64,000 bases of DNA from Planococcus sp. APC 4015. Its GTDB lineage: Bacteria > Actinomycetota > Actinomycetes > Actinomycetales > Microbacteriaceae. Numbering within the stretch: the first letter of the stretch is position 1; the number at the start of each line of letters is the position of its first letter. Below the pieces are notes generated by a model. It ran no database searches. It saw only the letters and a program-made list of their open reading frames with translations, and was not told where the DNA came from. Of the stretch, positions 1 through 15,446 are shown piece after piece. The DNA is taken from the NCBI GenBank assembly GCA_030407505.1, contig JASDDH010000012.1, positions 35,417-99,416 on the forward strand. Direction: 5' to 3'. The position numbers were made by a program, and so were the translations under genes.

Positions 1-312
1 GAGCCGCTCTTCGACCTGCTGAACGAAGTCGACCAGCTCCTCGTCATGACCGTCGAGCCCGGATTCGGCGGCCAGTCCTTCATGCCCGAGACGATGCCGA
101 AGCTGCGTCGGCTCGCTGACGAAGCACGGCGCCGCGGCTCGCAGGTATGGCTGCAGGTCGACGGCGGAATCGGCGAATCGACGATCGCGCAGGCCGCCGA
201 AGCGGGTGCCGACACCTTCGTCGCCGGCTCGGCCGTGTTCGGCGCGGAGGATCCGGATGCCGCGATCGCGGGCCTGCGCGCTTCAGCGGCGCGTCACCGT
301 CACGCGCGCTGA
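1..312 (+). CDS. rpe: Ribulose-phosphate 3-epimerase, C-terminal part (5' end outside window)
   Basis: This is the C-terminal 103 residues of a TIM-barrel epimerase that interconverts D-ribulose 5-phosphate and D-xylulose 5-phosphate in the cytosolic pentose phosphate pathway. The fragment shows the family signature TVEPGFGGQ, the DGGI strand that carries the catalytic Asp, and the GSAVF phosphate-binding loop near the end. The reading frame is open from base 1, so the start lies upstream of the window. hisE follows after 37 bases with its own -10 element, so the two genes need not share a transcript. Rpe next to his genes is a common actinobacterial arrangement. Confidence 0.93.
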   Translation, partial: EPLFDLLNEVDQLLVMTVEPGFGGQSFMPETMPKLRRLADEARRRGSQVWLQVDGGIGESTIAQAAEAGADTFVAGSAVFGAEDPDAAIAGLRASAARHRHAR

Positions 313-337
313 GCACCGGACGCCGCCGCCGGGCCGG

Positions 338-343
338 TACCCT
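338..343 (+). promoter_or_regulatory. -10 element of hisE (leaderless arrangement)
   Basis: TACCCT ends six bases before the hisE GTG, so transcription would start at or next to the start codon. No -35 box is recognised. Confidence 0.45.
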
Positions 344-349
344 GGAACC

Positions 350-613
350 GTGAAGACGTTCGACGCCCTGTTCGCCGAGCTCACGGCCAAGGCCGCGGAG
401 CGTCCCGAGGGATCGGGAACGGTCGCCGAACTCGATGCGGGCGTGCACACGATCGGCAAGAAGATCGTCGAAGAGGCCGCCGAGGTGTGGATGGCCGCGG
501 AGTACGAGTCGACCGAGGCCGCCGCCGAAGAGATCTCGCAGCTGCTCTACCACCTGCAGGTGCTCATGCTCGCGAAGGGCCTGACGCTCGACGACGTCTA
601 CCGACATCTCTGA
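350..613 (+). CDS. hisE: Phosphoribosyl-ATP pyrophosphatase
   Basis: This enzyme hydrolyses phosphoribosyl-ATP to phosphoribosyl-AMP and pyrophosphate, step two of histidine synthesis. The 87-residue product is the stand-alone actinobacterial form, not fused to HisI. It carries the all-alpha MazG-like metal-binding signature: EEAAE at residues 41-45 and EEISQLLYH at 60-68. The GTG start at 350 begins the conserved [10 protein letters not shown] segment; starts further upstream would only add out-of-family sequence. A TACCCT hexamer six bases upstream suggests a leaderless message. hisG follows 44 bases later in the same direction. Confidence 0.95.
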   Translation: MKTFDALFAELTAKAAERPEGSGTVAELDAGVHTIGKKIVEEAAEVWMAAEYESTEAAAEEISQLLYHLQVLMLAKGLTLDDVYRHL

Positions 614-657
614 GCGCCCGCCTCCCGCTCACCCCTGACTCCGAAAGCCCTGCTGCC

Positions 658-1500
658 ATGCTGCGAATCGCCGTGCCGAACAAGGGCTCGCTCGCCGAGA
701 CCGCGACCGAGATGCTCGAAGAGGCCGGATACACCGGTCGGCGCGACCCGAAAGACCTCCACGTCATCGATCCCCGCAACGAGGTCGAGTTCTTCTATCT
801 GCGCCCGAAGGACATCGCGACCTACGTCGGGTCCGGAGCGCTGGACGTCGGCATCACCGGCCGCGACCTGCTTCTGGATGCCCGCATGCCGGGCGCCCGC
901 GAGATCGAGGCCCTCGGCTTCGGCGGCTCGACGTTCCGCTTCGCCGGCCCTCCCGGTCGGTTCGCCCAGGTGAAGGACCTCGAGGGACTCCGGGTCGCCA
1001 CGGCGTACCCGGGACTCGTCGACGGATTCCTCGACGAGCACGGCGTGGCCGTCGACCTCGTGCCGCTGGACGGCGCGGTGGAATCCGCGGTGCGTCTCGG
1101 CGTGGCCGATGCCGTCGCCGACGTCGTCTCGACGGGCACCACCCTCCGGCAGGCGGGGCTCGAGATCTTCGGCCCCGTCATCCTCGAATCCGAGGGCGTG
1201 CTGATCGGACCCGCCGACGAGGTCGACGGCACCGCGACGCTGCTGCGGCGTCTGCGCGGCGTCATGGTCGCCCGCCGGTTCGTGCTCGTGGACTACGACC
1301 TGCCCGTCGCGCTGATCGACGAGGCGGTGGCGCTGGCCCCCGGCATCGAGTCCCCGACCATCTCGCCCCTGCGCGACCCCGAGTGGGTCGCGGTGCGCGT
1401 CATGGTGGCGCGCTCGAGCGTCAACCAGACGATGGACGCCCTCTATGCGATCGGCGCCCGCGCGATCCTCGTGACGGCCATCCACAACGCGAGGCTGTGA
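658..1500 (+). CDS. hisG: ATP phosphoribosyltransferase (long form)
   Basis: HisG condenses ATP with PRPP in the first committed, usually histidine-feedback-inhibited step of histidine synthesis. The 280-residue product is the long HisG_L type: periplasmic-binding-protein-like catalytic lobes ([12 protein letters not shown] start; [11 protein letters not shown] near residues 61-71; a PRPP loop around [12 protein letters not shown]) followed by a roughly 70-residue C-terminal regulatory domain ending [17 protein letters not shown]. No HisZ is therefore needed. The ATG at 658 was chosen because it starts the conserved LRIAVPNKG segment. hisF begins two bases after the stop. Confidence 0.96.
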   Translation: MLRIAVPNKGSLAETATEMLEEAGYTGRRDPKDLHVIDPRNEVEFFYLRPKDIATYVGSGALDVGITGRDLLLDARMPGAREIEALGFGGSTFRFAGPPGRFAQVKDLEGLRVATAYPGLVDGFLDEHGVAVDLVPLDGAVESAVRLGVADAVADVVSTGTTLRQAGLEIFGPVILESEGVLIGPADEVDGTATLLRRLRGVMVARRFVLVDYDLPVALIDEAVALAPGIESPTISPLRDPEWVAVRVMVARSSVNQTMDALYAIGARAILVTAIHNARL

Positions 1501-1502
1501 CC

Positions 1503-2291
1503 GTGAGCCTCGTGTGCCGCGTCATCCCGTGTCTCGATGTCGCCGCGGGCCGCGTCGTCAAGGGCGTGAACTTCGAGAACCTCCGCGACATGGGCGACCC
1601 CGTCGAACTCGCCCGCGAGTACTTCCGTCAGGGGGCCGATGAGCTGACGTTCCTCGATGTCACCGCGACCGTCGACGAGCGATCGACGACCTACGACGTC
1701 GTGCGGCGCACGGCAGAAGAGGTCTTCATCCCGTTGACCGTCGGCGGGGGAGTCCGCACCGACGAGGACGTCGCACGCCTGCTCGGCGTCGGCGCCGACA
1801 AGGTCGGGGTCAATTCGGCCGCGATCGCCCGCCCCGCGCTGCTCGGCGAGATCGCCGATCGGTTCGGTGCGCAGGTGCTGGTGCTCTCCCTCGACGTCAA
1901 GCGTGCTTCGACGGGAGTCGGCGACCGATTCCCGTCGGGCTTCGTCGTGACGACCCACGGCGGACGCACCGAGACGACCCTTGACGCGCTCGAGTGGGCG
2001 CGCGAGGCGATCGAGCGGGGCGCGGGTGAGCTCCTGGTCAACTCGATCGACGCCGACGGCACCCGCGAGGGGTTCGATCTCGAGCTCGTGGGGCTCATGC
2101 GCGAGATCTCGAGCGTGCCGGTCATCGCGTCGGGCGGCGCAGGCTCGGCCGCCGACTTCGGCCCGGCGATCCTCGCCGGCGCCGACGCGGTGCTGGCGGC
2201 ATCCGTCTTCCACTCCGGGCATCTGACCGTCGGCGACGTCAAAGCGGCGATGATCGCCGACGGCATCGCCGTCCGCGAGGTGATGGCATGA
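1503..2291 (+). CDS. hisF: Imidazole glycerol phosphate synthase cyclase subunit
   Basis: HisF is the (beta/alpha)8 cyclase half of IGP synthase. It uses ammonia from HisH to convert PRFAR to imidazole-glycerol phosphate and AICAR. The 262-residue product has the two catalytic aspartates, Asp12 in VIPCLDV and Asp131 in VLSLDVK, and the phosphate-binding loops LTVGGGVR and ASGGAGS. The start is a GTG two bases after the hisG stop. The gene ends in an ATGA overlap with hisI, so the two are translationally coupled. hisH and hisA are not in this window. Confidence 0.96.
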   Translation: MSLVCRVIPCLDVAAGRVVKGVNFENLRDMGDPVELAREYFRQGADELTFLDVTATVDERSTTYDVVRRTAEEVFIPLTVGGGVRTDEDVARLLGVGADKVGVNSAAIARPALLGEIADRFGAQVLVLSLDVKRASTGVGDRFPSGFVVTTHGGRTETTLDALEWAREAIERGAGELLVNSIDADGTREGFDLELVGLMREISSVPVIASGGAGSAADFGPAILAGADAVLAASVFHSGHLTVGDVKAAMIADGIAVREVMA

Positions 2292-2647
2292 GCGTCGACG
2301 AGCGCATCGCGCGGGTGACGTTCGGCGAGGACGGTCTCGTGGCCGCGATCGTGCAGCAGTGGGACACCCGCGAGGTGCTCATGATGGCGTGGATGGATGC
2401 CGAGGCCCTACGCCGCACGCTGACCGAGGGCCGGGTGACCTACTGGTCGCGTTCCCGCCAGGAGTACTGGCGCAAGGGCGACACATCGGGCCACGCCCAA
2501 TACGTCAGGGGCGCCCGACTGGACTGCGACGGGGACGCGATCCTCCTTGAGGTCGACCAGATCGGCGCAGCCTGCCACACCGGCACGCGCACATGCTTCG
2601 ACGCCGACGACCTGGCGCCCGTCGTGGCGGACGAGGCGAGCGGATGA
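2288..2647 (+). CDS. hisI: Phosphoribosyl-AMP cyclohydrolase
   Basis: HisI opens the purine ring of phosphoribosyl-AMP in step three of histidine synthesis. The 119-residue stand-alone enzyme shows its metal ligands: the DCDGD motif (Asp79, Cys80, Asp81, Asp83) and Cys96 and Cys103 in [11 protein letters not shown]. The [15 protein letters not shown] substrate loop is intact. It overlaps hisF by four bases and is itself overlapped by four bases by the next gene, a Trp-operon-type membrane protein. This is the join between the histidine and tryptophan blocks. Confidence 0.96.
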   Translation: MSVDERIARVTFGEDGLVAAIVQQWDTREVLMMAWMDAEALRRTLTEGRVTYWSRSRQEYWRKGDTSGHAQYVRGARLDCDGDAILLEVDQIGAACHTGTRTCFDADDLAPVVADEASG

Positions 2648-3246
2648 CGCGGCGCGCCCGGCTGCTCAGCGTGCTCGTGATCCTCGCCGCCGGGGCTCTC
2701 GGAGTCATCTCGTCGACGCAGACCTGGCTGACGGTCACCCTCGCCGACGGGGCGCAGCACGCCCTGGAGGTTCCGGGAGCCTCGGCGATACCCGTGCTCG
2801 CGCCGCTGAGCCTCGCGGTCCTCGCCCTGGGCGGCGCGCTCTCGATCGTCGGGGTCGTCCTGCGCTACGCATTCGGCGTGCTGACGCTCGCGATCGCCGG
2901 CGTGCTCACCGTGCTCACGGCGCAGGTCATCGCGGGACCGGCCACCAGCCACGTCGCTGCCACCGTGACCACCGCGACCGGCATCACGGGCGAGTCGGCC
3001 GTCGCGGGTCTCATCGCCGCGGTCGCCGTCTCACCCTGGCCCGTCGTCACCGCGGTCGCCTGGGCGGCCCTGTTCGCCGCCGGCATGCTGACCCTGATCA
3101 CCGCCCACCGCTGGCGGGGGAGCGGCCGCCGCTATTCGGCGGGCGACACCCCGGTCGCAGCCCCCGCGGCGACCGCCTCGACGCGCCCGCACGACGCGAT
3201 CGACGACTGGGACGACCTGTCCCGTGGCGACGACCCCACAGCCTGA
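2644..3246 (+). CDS. Trp biosynthesis-associated integral membrane protein
   Basis: A 200-residue protein of the actinobacterial family found in tryptophan operons (Trp_oprn_chp type, like the mycobacterial protein between trpE and trpC). Its biochemical role is not established. I see about four hydrophobic segments, roughly residues 7-27, 46-66, 72-98 and 125-158, with a short basic and acidic cytosolic tail ending [14 protein letters not shown]. The start is the ATG in an ATGA overlap with hisI. Its neighbours support a link with Trp synthesis. The usual upstream partner trpE is missing here. Confidence 0.82.
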   Translation: MTRRARLLSVLVILAAGALGVISSTQTWLTVTLADGAQHALEVPGASAIPVLAPLSLAVLALGGALSIVGVVLRYAFGVLTLAIAGVLTVLTAQVIAGPATSHVAATVTTATGITGESAVAGLIAAVAVSPWPVVTAVAWAALFAAGMLTLITAHRWRGSGRRYSAGDTPVAAPAATASTRPHDAIDDWDDLSRGDDPTA

Positions 3247-3286
3247 GCGCTAGACTTCACTGAACGCGAACACCCGGAGGAGAGCC

Positions 3287-3517
3287 ATGAGCAGCAGCAT
3301 CGACGACCCCGGCCACGGACACTCGCCCGCCGCCTGGACGGCTGTCGTGATCATGCTCGTCGCCGTCACGCTGGGCACCATCTTCTACTGGTTCGACCTG
3401 CCGATCCTCGTCTGGGCGTCGGCCGGGCTCCTGGTCGTCGGCCTCATCGTCGGATGGGCCCTCGCGAAGGCCGGCTACGGCGTGAACGGCTCGAAGTACA
3501 CACCGAAAGCCCACTGA
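3287..3517 (+). CDS. HGxxPAAW family small membrane protein
   Basis: A 76-residue protein with the family hallmark HGHSPAAW at residues 10-17, then two closely spaced transmembrane helices (about 18-37 and 39-60) and a short polar tail ending SKYTPKAH. The family is widespread in actinobacteria and usually sits just before trpC; no function is known. The ATG is preceded by GGAGGAG, a clear ribosome binding site. A TAGACT hexamer at 3251-3256, about 30 bases upstream, could start a separate transcript for this gene and trpCBA. trpC begins one base after its stop. Confidence 0.85.
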   Translation: MSSSIDDPGHGHSPAAWTAVVIMLVAVTLGTIFYWFDLPILVWASAGLLVVGLIVGWALAKAGYGVNGSKYTPKAH

Positions 3518-3518
3518 G

Positions 3519-4295
3519 GTGCTCGCCGACCTCACGGCCGGCGCGGTTCAGGATGCCGAGGCCCGCGCCTCCGAGCGGCCGCTGGCCCTCGTCGAGGGTG
3601 CGGCCGCGTCGCAGGCCCCTGCGCGCGACGCCCTCGCAGCCCTCGCTCCCGCCGACCGCGTCAAGATCATCGCCGAGGTGAAGCGCGCGAGTCCGTCTCG
3701 CGGTGACCTCGCCGCGATCCCCGACCCTGCGCTGCAGGCCCGCCTGTACCAGCAGGGCGGGGCCGCCGCCATCTCCGTGCTCACCGAGGGCCGCCGATTC
3801 AAGGGCAGCCTCGCCGACCTCGAGGCCGTGCGCTCCGCCGTCGATGTCCCGGTGCTGCGCAAGGATTTCATCGCGACCGAGTACCAGGTGCTCGAGGCAC
3901 GTGCGGCCGGCGCCGACATGGTGCTGCTGATCGTGGCCGCCCTCGCCCAGCCGGTGCTCAAGCGCCTGCACGCGCTCGTGCTCGACCTCGGCATGACCCC
4001 GCTCGTCGAGACGCACTCGGCCGACGAGGTCGACACCGCGGCGGATCTCGGCGCGAGGCTCATCGGCGTCAACGCGCGAGACCTGTCGACGTTCGCGCTC
4101 GACCGCGACCTGTTCGCGCGGCTCGCGAGCCGCATCCCCGCCGACGCCGTGAAGATCGCGGAATCGGCTGTGCTCGTTCCGGACGATGTCGCGCACTACC
4201 GCGCGTCGGGAGCCGATGTCGTCCTGGTAGGAGAAGCCCTCGTGACCAATGACCCCGTGTCCACGCTCCACGCATTCCTCGGAGCAGGATCATGA
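3519..4295 (+). CDS. trpC: Indole-3-glycerol phosphate synthase
   Basis: TrpC closes the indole ring: it converts carboxyphenylamino-deoxyribulose phosphate to indole-3-glycerol phosphate with release of CO2 and water. The 258-residue TIM barrel shows Glu53 and Lys55 in [13 protein letters not shown], catalytic Lys115 in VLRKDFI, and the later GVNARDL and ESAV loops that place the remaining catalytic Asn and Glu. It is not fused to TrpF; in actinobacteria PriA often supplies that activity. The GTG start follows the preceding stop by one base, and the 3' end overlaps trpB by ATGA. Confidence 0.95.
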   Translation: MLADLTAGAVQDAEARASERPLALVEGAAASQAPARDALAALAPADRVKIIAEVKRASPSRGDLAAIPDPALQARLYQQGGAAAISVLTEGRRFKGSLADLEAVRSAVDVPVLRKDFIATEYQVLEARAAGADMVLLIVAALAQPVLKRLHALVLDLGMTPLVETHSADEVDTAADLGARLIGVNARDLSTFALDRDLFARLASRIPADAVKIAESAVLVPDDVAHYRASGADVVLVGEALVTNDPVSTLHAFLGAGS

Positions 4296-5545
4296 GTCTG
4301 CGCGCGGAATCCGGCCCCTTCTTCGGCGAGTTCGGCGGCCGGTTCATGCCGGAGTCGCTCATCGCGGCGATCGATGAGCTCACCGCCGAGTACGAGGCGG
4401 CCAAGATCGACCCCGCCTTCCGCGAGGAGTTCCTGCACCTGCTGAAGACCTACGCGGGCCGTCCGTCCATCATCACCGAGGTTCCCCGGTTCGCCGAGCA
4501 CGCGGGCGGCGCACGCGTGTTCCTCAAGCGCGAAGACCTCAACCACACCGGCTCGCACAAGATCAACAACGTGCTCGGACAGGCGCTGCTGACCAAGCGA
4601 CTCGGCAAGACGCGTGTGATCGCCGAGACCGGCGCCGGCCAGCACGGTGTCGCCACCGCCACCGCAGCTGCGCTTTTCGGCTTCGACTGCACGATCTACA
4701 TGGGCGAGGTCGACACCGAGCGTCAGGCGCTCAACGTCGCGCGCATGCGCCTGCTCGGCGCCGAGGTCATCCCGGTGACCACCGGATCCCGCACCCTCAA
4801 GGACGCCATCAACGACGCGTACCGCGACTGGGTCGCGAGCGTCGAGACGACGAACTACGTCTTCGGCACCGCCGCCGGTCCGCACCCGTTCCCCGCGATG
4901 GTGCGCGACTTCCAGAAGGTCATCTCCGAAGAGGCCCGCCAGCAGCTCCTCGACGAGACGGGCCGGCTTCCGGATGCCGTCATCGCGTGCGTCGGCGGCG
5001 GGTCGAACGCGATCGGCATGTTCGACGCCTTCCTCGACGACGAGGACGTCAAGCTCTACGGCGTCGAGGCAGCCGGCGACGGCGTCGACACCGAGCGGCA
5101 CGCCGCGTCGATCGAGCGCGGGCGCCCGGGCATCCTGCACGGGGCGAAGACCTTCGTCCTGCAGGACGAAGACGGCCAGACCACCGAGTCGCACTCGATC
5201 TCGGCGGGCCTGGACTACCCGGGAGTCGGCCCCGAGCACTCGTGGCTCGCGTCCATCGGCCGTGCCGAGTACATCCCCGCCACCGACGACGAGGCGATGC
5301 AGTCGCTGCGTCTGCTGTCGCGCACCGAGGGCATCATCCCCGCGATCGAGTCGGCGCACGCCCTGGCCGGCGCCCTGCGCATCGGTCGCGAGCTCGGACC
5401 CGATGCGATCCTCGCGATCTGCCTGTCGGGACGCGGCGACAAGGACATGGACACCGCGGCGCGCTACTTCGACCTCTACGACCGCGAGCCCCTCGCCCCG
5501 GTCGACGAGGCTGAAGCGGCCAAGGGCGACGGGATCGAGCTGTGA
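4292..5545 (+). CDS. trpB: Tryptophan synthase beta chain
   Basis: TrpB is the PLP enzyme that joins indole, channelled from TrpA, to serine. The 417-residue product starts with the TrpB1-type [16 protein letters not shown] segment. It carries the PLP Schiff-base Lys90 in [10 protein letters not shown] and the phosphate-binding GGGSNA loop at residues 235-240. Length and motifs match the TrpA-dependent TrpB1 class, not TrpB2. It overlaps trpC by four bases (ATGA) and trpA by four bases (GTGA), so the three synthase genes are translationally coupled. Confidence 0.97.
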   Translation: MSLRAESGPFFGEFGGRFMPESLIAAIDELTAEYEAAKIDPAFREEFLHLLKTYAGRPSIITEVPRFAEHAGGARVFLKREDLNHTGSHKINNVLGQALLTKRLGKTRVIAETGAGQHGVATATAAALFGFDCTIYMGEVDTERQALNVARMRLLGAEVIPVTTGSRTLKDAINDAYRDWVASVETTNYVFGTAAGPHPFPAMVRDFQKVISEEARQQLLDETGRLPDAVIACVGGGSNAIGMFDAFLDDEDVKLYGVEAAGDGVDTERHAASIERGRPGILHGAKTFVLQDEDGQTTESHSISAGLDYPGVGPEHSWLASIGRAEYIPATDDEAMQSLRLLSRTEGIIPAIESAHALAGALRIGRELGPDAILAICLSGRGDKDMDTAARYFDLYDREPLAPVDEAEAAKGDGIEL

Positions 5546-6339
5546 CCTCACGCGTGGCCGCCGCGATCGACGCCGCCAAGGCCGACGGCCGCGGTGCGCT
5601 GATCGGCTACCTGCCGCTGGGCTTCCCCGACCTGCAGGGCAGCATCGAGGCCGCCGTGACGCTGGCCGAGAACGGCGCAGACATCCTCGAGCTCGGCCCG
5701 CCCTACTCCGATCCCGTCATGGACGGCACCGTCATCCAGGAGGCGACCCAGAAGGCACTCGCCGGGGGATTCCGCCTGCGCGACACCTTCACGGCGGTGC
5801 GCGAGATCAGCGCCCGGGTCGATGTGCCCGTTCTCGTGATGACCTACTGGAACCCGGTGCTGCAGTACGGCGTCGACCGGTACGCCGATGATCTGCTGGC
5901 TGCCGGGGGAGCCGGGCTCATCACGCCCGACATCACCCCCGACGCCGCCTCCGAATGGATCGCGGCCAGCGAGCGCACGGGTCTTGACCGCGTGTTCCTC
6001 GCCGCACCGACGTCGACCGATGAGCGCCTCGACCTGATCGTCGAGAACTCGACCGGCTTCATCTACACGGTCTCGACCATGGGCATCACCGGCGAGCGGG
6101 CGAATCTGGATGCCGCGGCCCGCACCCTCGTCGCCCGCCTGCGCGCCCGCGGCGCAGAGAACGCGTGCGTCGGCATCGGCATCTCGAATGCCGAGCAGGT
6201 CGAGGGCGTCCTGGAATACGCCGACGGCGCGATCGTCGGCACCGCACTGGTCCGCGCCCTCCGCGATGGGGGCCTGGAGGGCCTCGCCGCGGCCACGCAG
6301 GCGCTCTCGGCGGGTACCGCCGCGCACCACGACAACTAG
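5542..6339 (+). CDS. trpA: Tryptophan synthase alpha chain
   Basis: TrpA cleaves indole-3-glycerol phosphate to indole and glyceraldehyde 3-phosphate and passes the indole to TrpB. The 265-residue TIM barrel has the two catalytic acids, Glu50 in [12 protein letters not shown] and Asp61 in VMDG, and the phosphate loop GIGISNAEQ near the end. The GTG start is in a GTGA overlap with trpB. lgt begins ten bases after the stop, so lgt is probably on the same transcript, an order also seen in mycobacteria. Confidence 0.96.
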   Translation: MTSRVAAAIDAAKADGRGALIGYLPLGFPDLQGSIEAAVTLAENGADILELGPPYSDPVMDGTVIQEATQKALAGGFRLRDTFTAVREISARVDVPVLVMTYWNPVLQYGVDRYADDLLAAGGAGLITPDITPDAASEWIAASERTGLDRVFLAAPTSTDERLDLIVENSTGFIYTVSTMGITGERANLDAAARTLVARLRARGAENACVGIGISNAEQVEGVLEYADGAIVGTALVRALRDGGLEGLAAATQALSAGTAAHHDN

Positions 6340-6349
6340 GATTCCCCTC

Positions 6350-7309
6350 ATGCCCTTTCTCCCGATGAGCATTCCGAGCCCCGACATCAGCACGATCCAG
6401 CTCGGCCCGGTGCCGATCCGCATCTACGCGCTGTGCATCATCACGGGCATCATCGTCGCGGTCTTCCTGACGAACAGGCGCCTTACCAAGCGAGGGGCCG
6501 AGCCGTGGGTCGTCATCGACATCTGCCTCATCGCCGTACCGCTCGCCATCATCGGCGCGCGCATCTTCCACGTCCTGACCCACTGGGACTTCTACTTCGG
6601 AGAGGGCCGGGATCCGCTGACCGCCCTGTACATCTGGGAGGGCGGCATCGCGATCTACGGTGCTCTCATCGCCGGCGCGGTGGGCGCCTGGCTCGGATGC
6701 CGGTGGACCGGCATCCGGTTCTGGAGCTTCGCCGACGCACTCGCGCCCGGGCTGCTGCTCGCCCAGGCCATCGGCCGCTTCGGCAACTGGTTCAACCAGG
6801 AGCTCTTCGGCACCCCCACCGATCTGCCGTGGGGGCTGGAGATCGACTATCCGAACGCCGCGTGGCCGGTGGGCCTGCCCGAAGGCACGCTGTTCCACCC
6901 GACCTTCCTCTACGAGGTGCTGTGGAACGGTCTCGGCGTGCTGGTGCTCCTGTACATCGGGCACCGCTTCCGCCTGCAGTGGGGACGCCTGTTCGCCGTC
7001 TACCTCGCGTGGTACAGCGCCGGTCGCATCGTCTGGGAGAACATCCGCATCGACCCGAGCGAGATCATCCTGGGCCTGCGGACGAACGTCTGGGCCGCGA
7101 TCGCGGGCGTCGTGCTCGGCATCGTCATCTTCGTCGTGCAGAAGCGCCGCCACCCCGGGATCGAGCCGTCGCCCTACCAGCCGGGCCGCGAATGGGTGCC
7201 TGCGGGCGCGGTACAATCACAGGACACACCCGAGTACGTCGACGTCAGCGAACCACCGACCGACGCGCTCGAAGAGGGCACCGCCACAAGCACAGTCGCC
7301 ACCAAGTAA
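6350..7309 (+). CDS. lgt: Phosphatidylglycerol-prolipoprotein diacylglyceryl transferase
   Basis: Lgt transfers diacylglycerol from phosphatidylglycerol to the lipobox Cys of prolipoproteins in the cytoplasmic membrane, the first step of lipoprotein maturation. The 319-residue polytopic protein has the family signature [13 protein letters not shown] starting at residue 142, including Arg143 and Asn146. Several further hydrophobic helices follow, with a hydrophilic C-terminal tail of about 50 residues ending in a Thr/Ser-rich stretch. The ATG lies ten bases after trpA. The window also holds the last lipoprotein-modification enzyme, lnt, and a predicted lipoprotein substrate at 47706-48671. Confidence 0.95.
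   Translation: MPFLPMSIPSPDISTIQLGPVPIRIYALCIITGIIVAVFLTNRRLTKRGAEPWVVIDICLIAVPLAIIGARIFHVLTHWDFYFGEGRDPLTALYIWEGGIAIYGALIAGAVGAWLGCRWTGIRFWSFADALAPGLLLAQAIGRFGNWFNQELFGTPTDLPWGLEIDYPNAAWPVGLPEGTLFHPTFLYEVLWNGLGVLVLLYIGHRFRLQWGRLFAVYLAWYSAGRIVWENIRIDPSEIILGLRTNVWAAIAGVVLGIVIFVVQKRRHPGIEPSPYQPGREWVPAGAVQSQDTPEYVDVSEPPTDALEEGTATSTVATK
7212..7217 (+). promoter_or_regulatory. Possible -10 box upstream of gltB, inside lgt
   Basis: TACAAT is a near-consensus -10 hexamer and stands out in this GC-rich sequence. It lies about 157 bases before the gltB start, within the last codons of lgt. No convincing -35 is visible. It could give gltBD its own promoter. Confidence 0.3.
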
Positions 7310-7373
7310 CACAGCGCTCACGCGCGCAGGGCCGACGTCGTCCCATTCCAGCAACTATGTGAGGACGGTCGGC

Positions 7374-13428
<6,055 letters not shown>

Positions 13429-13477
13429 TCTGAAAACGGCTCTTCTGCCACTCGCACCCCCACCGGAGAAAGCACGG

Positions 13478-14920
13478 ATGAGACGCGCAAAGATCGTCGC
13501 AACACTGGGTCCCGCAACATCGACATATGAGAGCGTCCGCGCGATCATCGACGCCGGCGTGGACGTCGCCAGGCTCAATCTCAGCCACGGGGACTACTCC
13601 GTGCACGATGCCAACTTCGCCAACGTGCGCAAGGCGGCGGACGACGCCGGCCGCGCCGTGGCGATCCTCGTCGACCTGCAGGGTCCGAAGATCCGTCTCG
13701 GCAAGTTCGCCGACGGCCCGCACCATCTCGCCGTCGGCGACATCTTCAAGATCACCTCCGAAGACGTGCCCGGCACGAAGGAGATCGTCTCGACGACCTT
13801 CAAGGGTCTGCCCGCCGACGTGAACCCCGGAGACTTCCTGCTCATCGACGACGGCAAGGTGCGCGTCCAGGTCGTGAGCGTCGACGGTCCGGTCGTCACG
13901 ACCGAGGTCATCGTCGCCGGCCCGGTGTCGAACAACAAGGGCATCAACCTGCCCGGCGTTGCCGTCAACGTGCCCGCTCTGTCCGAGAAGGACGAGGACG
14001 ACCTGCGCTGGGGTCTGCGCGCCGGTGCCGACCTCATCGCCCTGTCGTTCGTGCGGAGCGCGAAGGACGTGCAGCGGGTGCACGTGATCATGGCCGAAGA
14101 GGGGCGTCACGTTCCCGTCATCGCCAAGATCGAGAAGCCGCAGGCCGTCGACAACCTCGAAGAGATCATCGACGCGTTCGACGGCATCATGGTGGCCCGT
14201 GGTGATCTGGGCGTCGAACTGCCGCTCGAGGCCGTGCCGATCGTGCAGAAGCGCGCCGTCGAGCTCTGCCGCCGCATGGCCAAGCCCGTCATCGTCGCGA
14301 CGCAGATGCTCGAGTCGATGATCGAGAACCCCGTCCCGACCCGCGCCGAGACGAGCGACGTCGCCAACGCCGTCCTGGACGGCGCCGATGCGGTGATGCT
14401 CTCGGGCGAGACGAGCGTCGGGAAGTACCCGATCGTCGTGGTCGAGACCATGGCCCGCATCGTGGACTCGACCGAGGAGCACGGCCTGGAGCGCATCCAG
14501 CCGCTGAACACCAAGCCCCGCACGCAGGGTGGCGCGATCACCCTGGCAGCGCTTGAGGTCGCCGAGTTCGTCGACGCGAAGTACCTCTGCATCTTCACGG
14601 AGTCGGGCGACACGGCGCGCCGCATGTCGCGTCTGCGTCCGCGCATCCCCATGATCGGGTTCGCCCCCGAGCCGGCGATCCGTCGTCGCATGGCGCTGAC
14701 CTGGGGTGTGCAGTCCACGCTCGTCGAGCACGTGGCGCACACCGACCGCATGTTCATCCAGGTCGACGACTACCTGCTGTCCAATGACCTCGCGAAGGTG
14801 GGAGACAAGGTCGTCGTGATCTCGGGATCCCCTCCCGGGATCATCGGCTCGACCAACGACATCCGCATCCACAAGGTGGGCGACGCGGTCCACGGCAAGG
14901 CGCCGATCTACCGCGAGTAG
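13478..14920 (+). CDS. pyk: Pyruvate kinase
   Basis: Pyruvate kinase makes pyruvate and ATP from phosphoenolpyruvate at the end of glycolysis. The 480-residue product shows the substrate and K+ site in ARLNLSHGDY, the catalytic Lys in AKIEKPQA (about residues 215-222), the Mg2+ site in MVARGDLGVE and the ATQMLESM segment. The C-terminal allosteric domain is present and the length is normal for a bacterial single-domain-set enzyme. The ATG lies five bases after a CGGAGAAAG ribosome binding site. A TAGTCT at 13426-13431, across the gltD stop, may be its -10 box. Confidence 0.97.
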   Translation: MRRAKIVATLGPATSTYESVRAIIDAGVDVARLNLSHGDYSVHDANFANVRKAADDAGRAVAILVDLQGPKIRLGKFADGPHHLAVGDIFKITSEDVPGTKEIVSTTFKGLPADVNPGDFLLIDDGKVRVQVVSVDGPVVTTEVIVAGPVSNNKGINLPGVAVNVPALSEKDEDDLRWGLRAGADLIALSFVRSAKDVQRVHVIMAEEGRHVPVIAKIEKPQAVDNLEEIIDAFDGIMVARGDLGVELPLEAVPIVQKRAVELCRRMAKPVIVATQMLESMIENPVPTRAETSDVANAVLDGADAVMLSGETSVGKYPIVVVETMARIVDSTEEHGLERIQPLNTKPRTQGGAITLAALEVAEFVDAKYLCIFTESGDTARRMSRLRPRIPMIGFAPEPAIRRRMALTWGVQSTLVEHVAHTDRMFIQVDDYLLSNDLAKVGDKVVVISGSPPGIIGSTNDIRIHKVGDAVHGKAPIYRE

Positions 14921-14934
14921 ACGCCCCCTGTCGC

Positions 14935-14974
14935 CACGACGGCCGCGCTCGGTACTCTGAGCGCGGCCGTCGTG
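14935..14974 (+). terminator. Rho-independent-type hairpin after pyk
   Basis: A perfect 16-bp stem (14935-14950 with 14959-14974) has an eight-base loop. There is no long T tract. The loop contains TACTCT (14953-14958), a possible -10 box for the next gene, so terminator and promoter appear to overlap. Confidence 0.7.
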
Positions 14975-15014
14975 CGTCTGCGCGCGGCATCCGTCCCCCA
15001 GAAAGGAGCGCTCC

Positions 15015-15398
15015 ATGATCTGGGAGGCGTTCTGGTTCCTGCTGATGTTCATCTACGTCGCGGCCTACATCTACGTGATCGTGCTCGTGATCACCGATCT
15101 GTTCCGCGATCCGCACCTCAACGGGTGGGCGAAGGCCGCGTGGATCCTGTTCCTCGTCTTCGTGCCGTTCCTGACCGCGCTCGTCTACATCATCGCCCGA
15201 GGCCGCGGCATCGCCGAGCGGTCGGGTGCGGGCAGGGGAGTGGTGCCGGAAGCCGACGACTACCGCCCAGCCGCGTCGGCGAGCCCAACCGACGACATCG
15301 CCAAGGCGAAAGCGCTGCTGGATGCCGGCACGATCACTCAGGGCGAGTTCGACGCGCTGAAGAGCAAGGCGCTCGGCCACCAGTTCTTCGGAGCCTGA
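15015..15398 (+). CDS. PLDc_N/SHOCT-type small membrane protein
   Basis: A 127-residue protein with two N-terminal transmembrane helices (about residues 4-27 and 42-64) separated by DLFRDPHLNGWAK, typical of the PLDc_N membrane domain. A polar linker follows, then a C-terminal SHOCT motif at about 95-122 (DDIAKAKALLDAGTITQGEF). SHOCT domains are short oligomerisation or interaction modules; no enzymatic role is known. The ATG is preceded by AAAGGAGC. It is one of many single-gene units of this type in actinobacteria, and its neighbours do not suggest a function. Confidence 0.8.
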   Translation: MIWEAFWFLLMFIYVAAYIYVIVLVITDLFRDPHLNGWAKAAWILFLVFVPFLTALVYIIARGRGIAERSGAGRGVVPEADDYRPAASASPTDDIAKAKALLDAGTITQGEFDALKSKALGHQFFGA

Positions 15399-15434
15399 CC
15401 TCGTGGTCCCGAGCCGCCTCCGCGTTGGCGAGTG

Positions 15435-15440
15435 CAGACT
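15435..15440 (+). promoter_or_regulatory. -10 element of the DUF2256/DUF3253 gene
   Basis: CAGACT ends six bases before the ATG at 15447, the spacing seen at the leaderless genes of this window, though the first base departs from TANNNT. Confidence 0.35.
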
Positions 15441-15446
15441 GGATCC

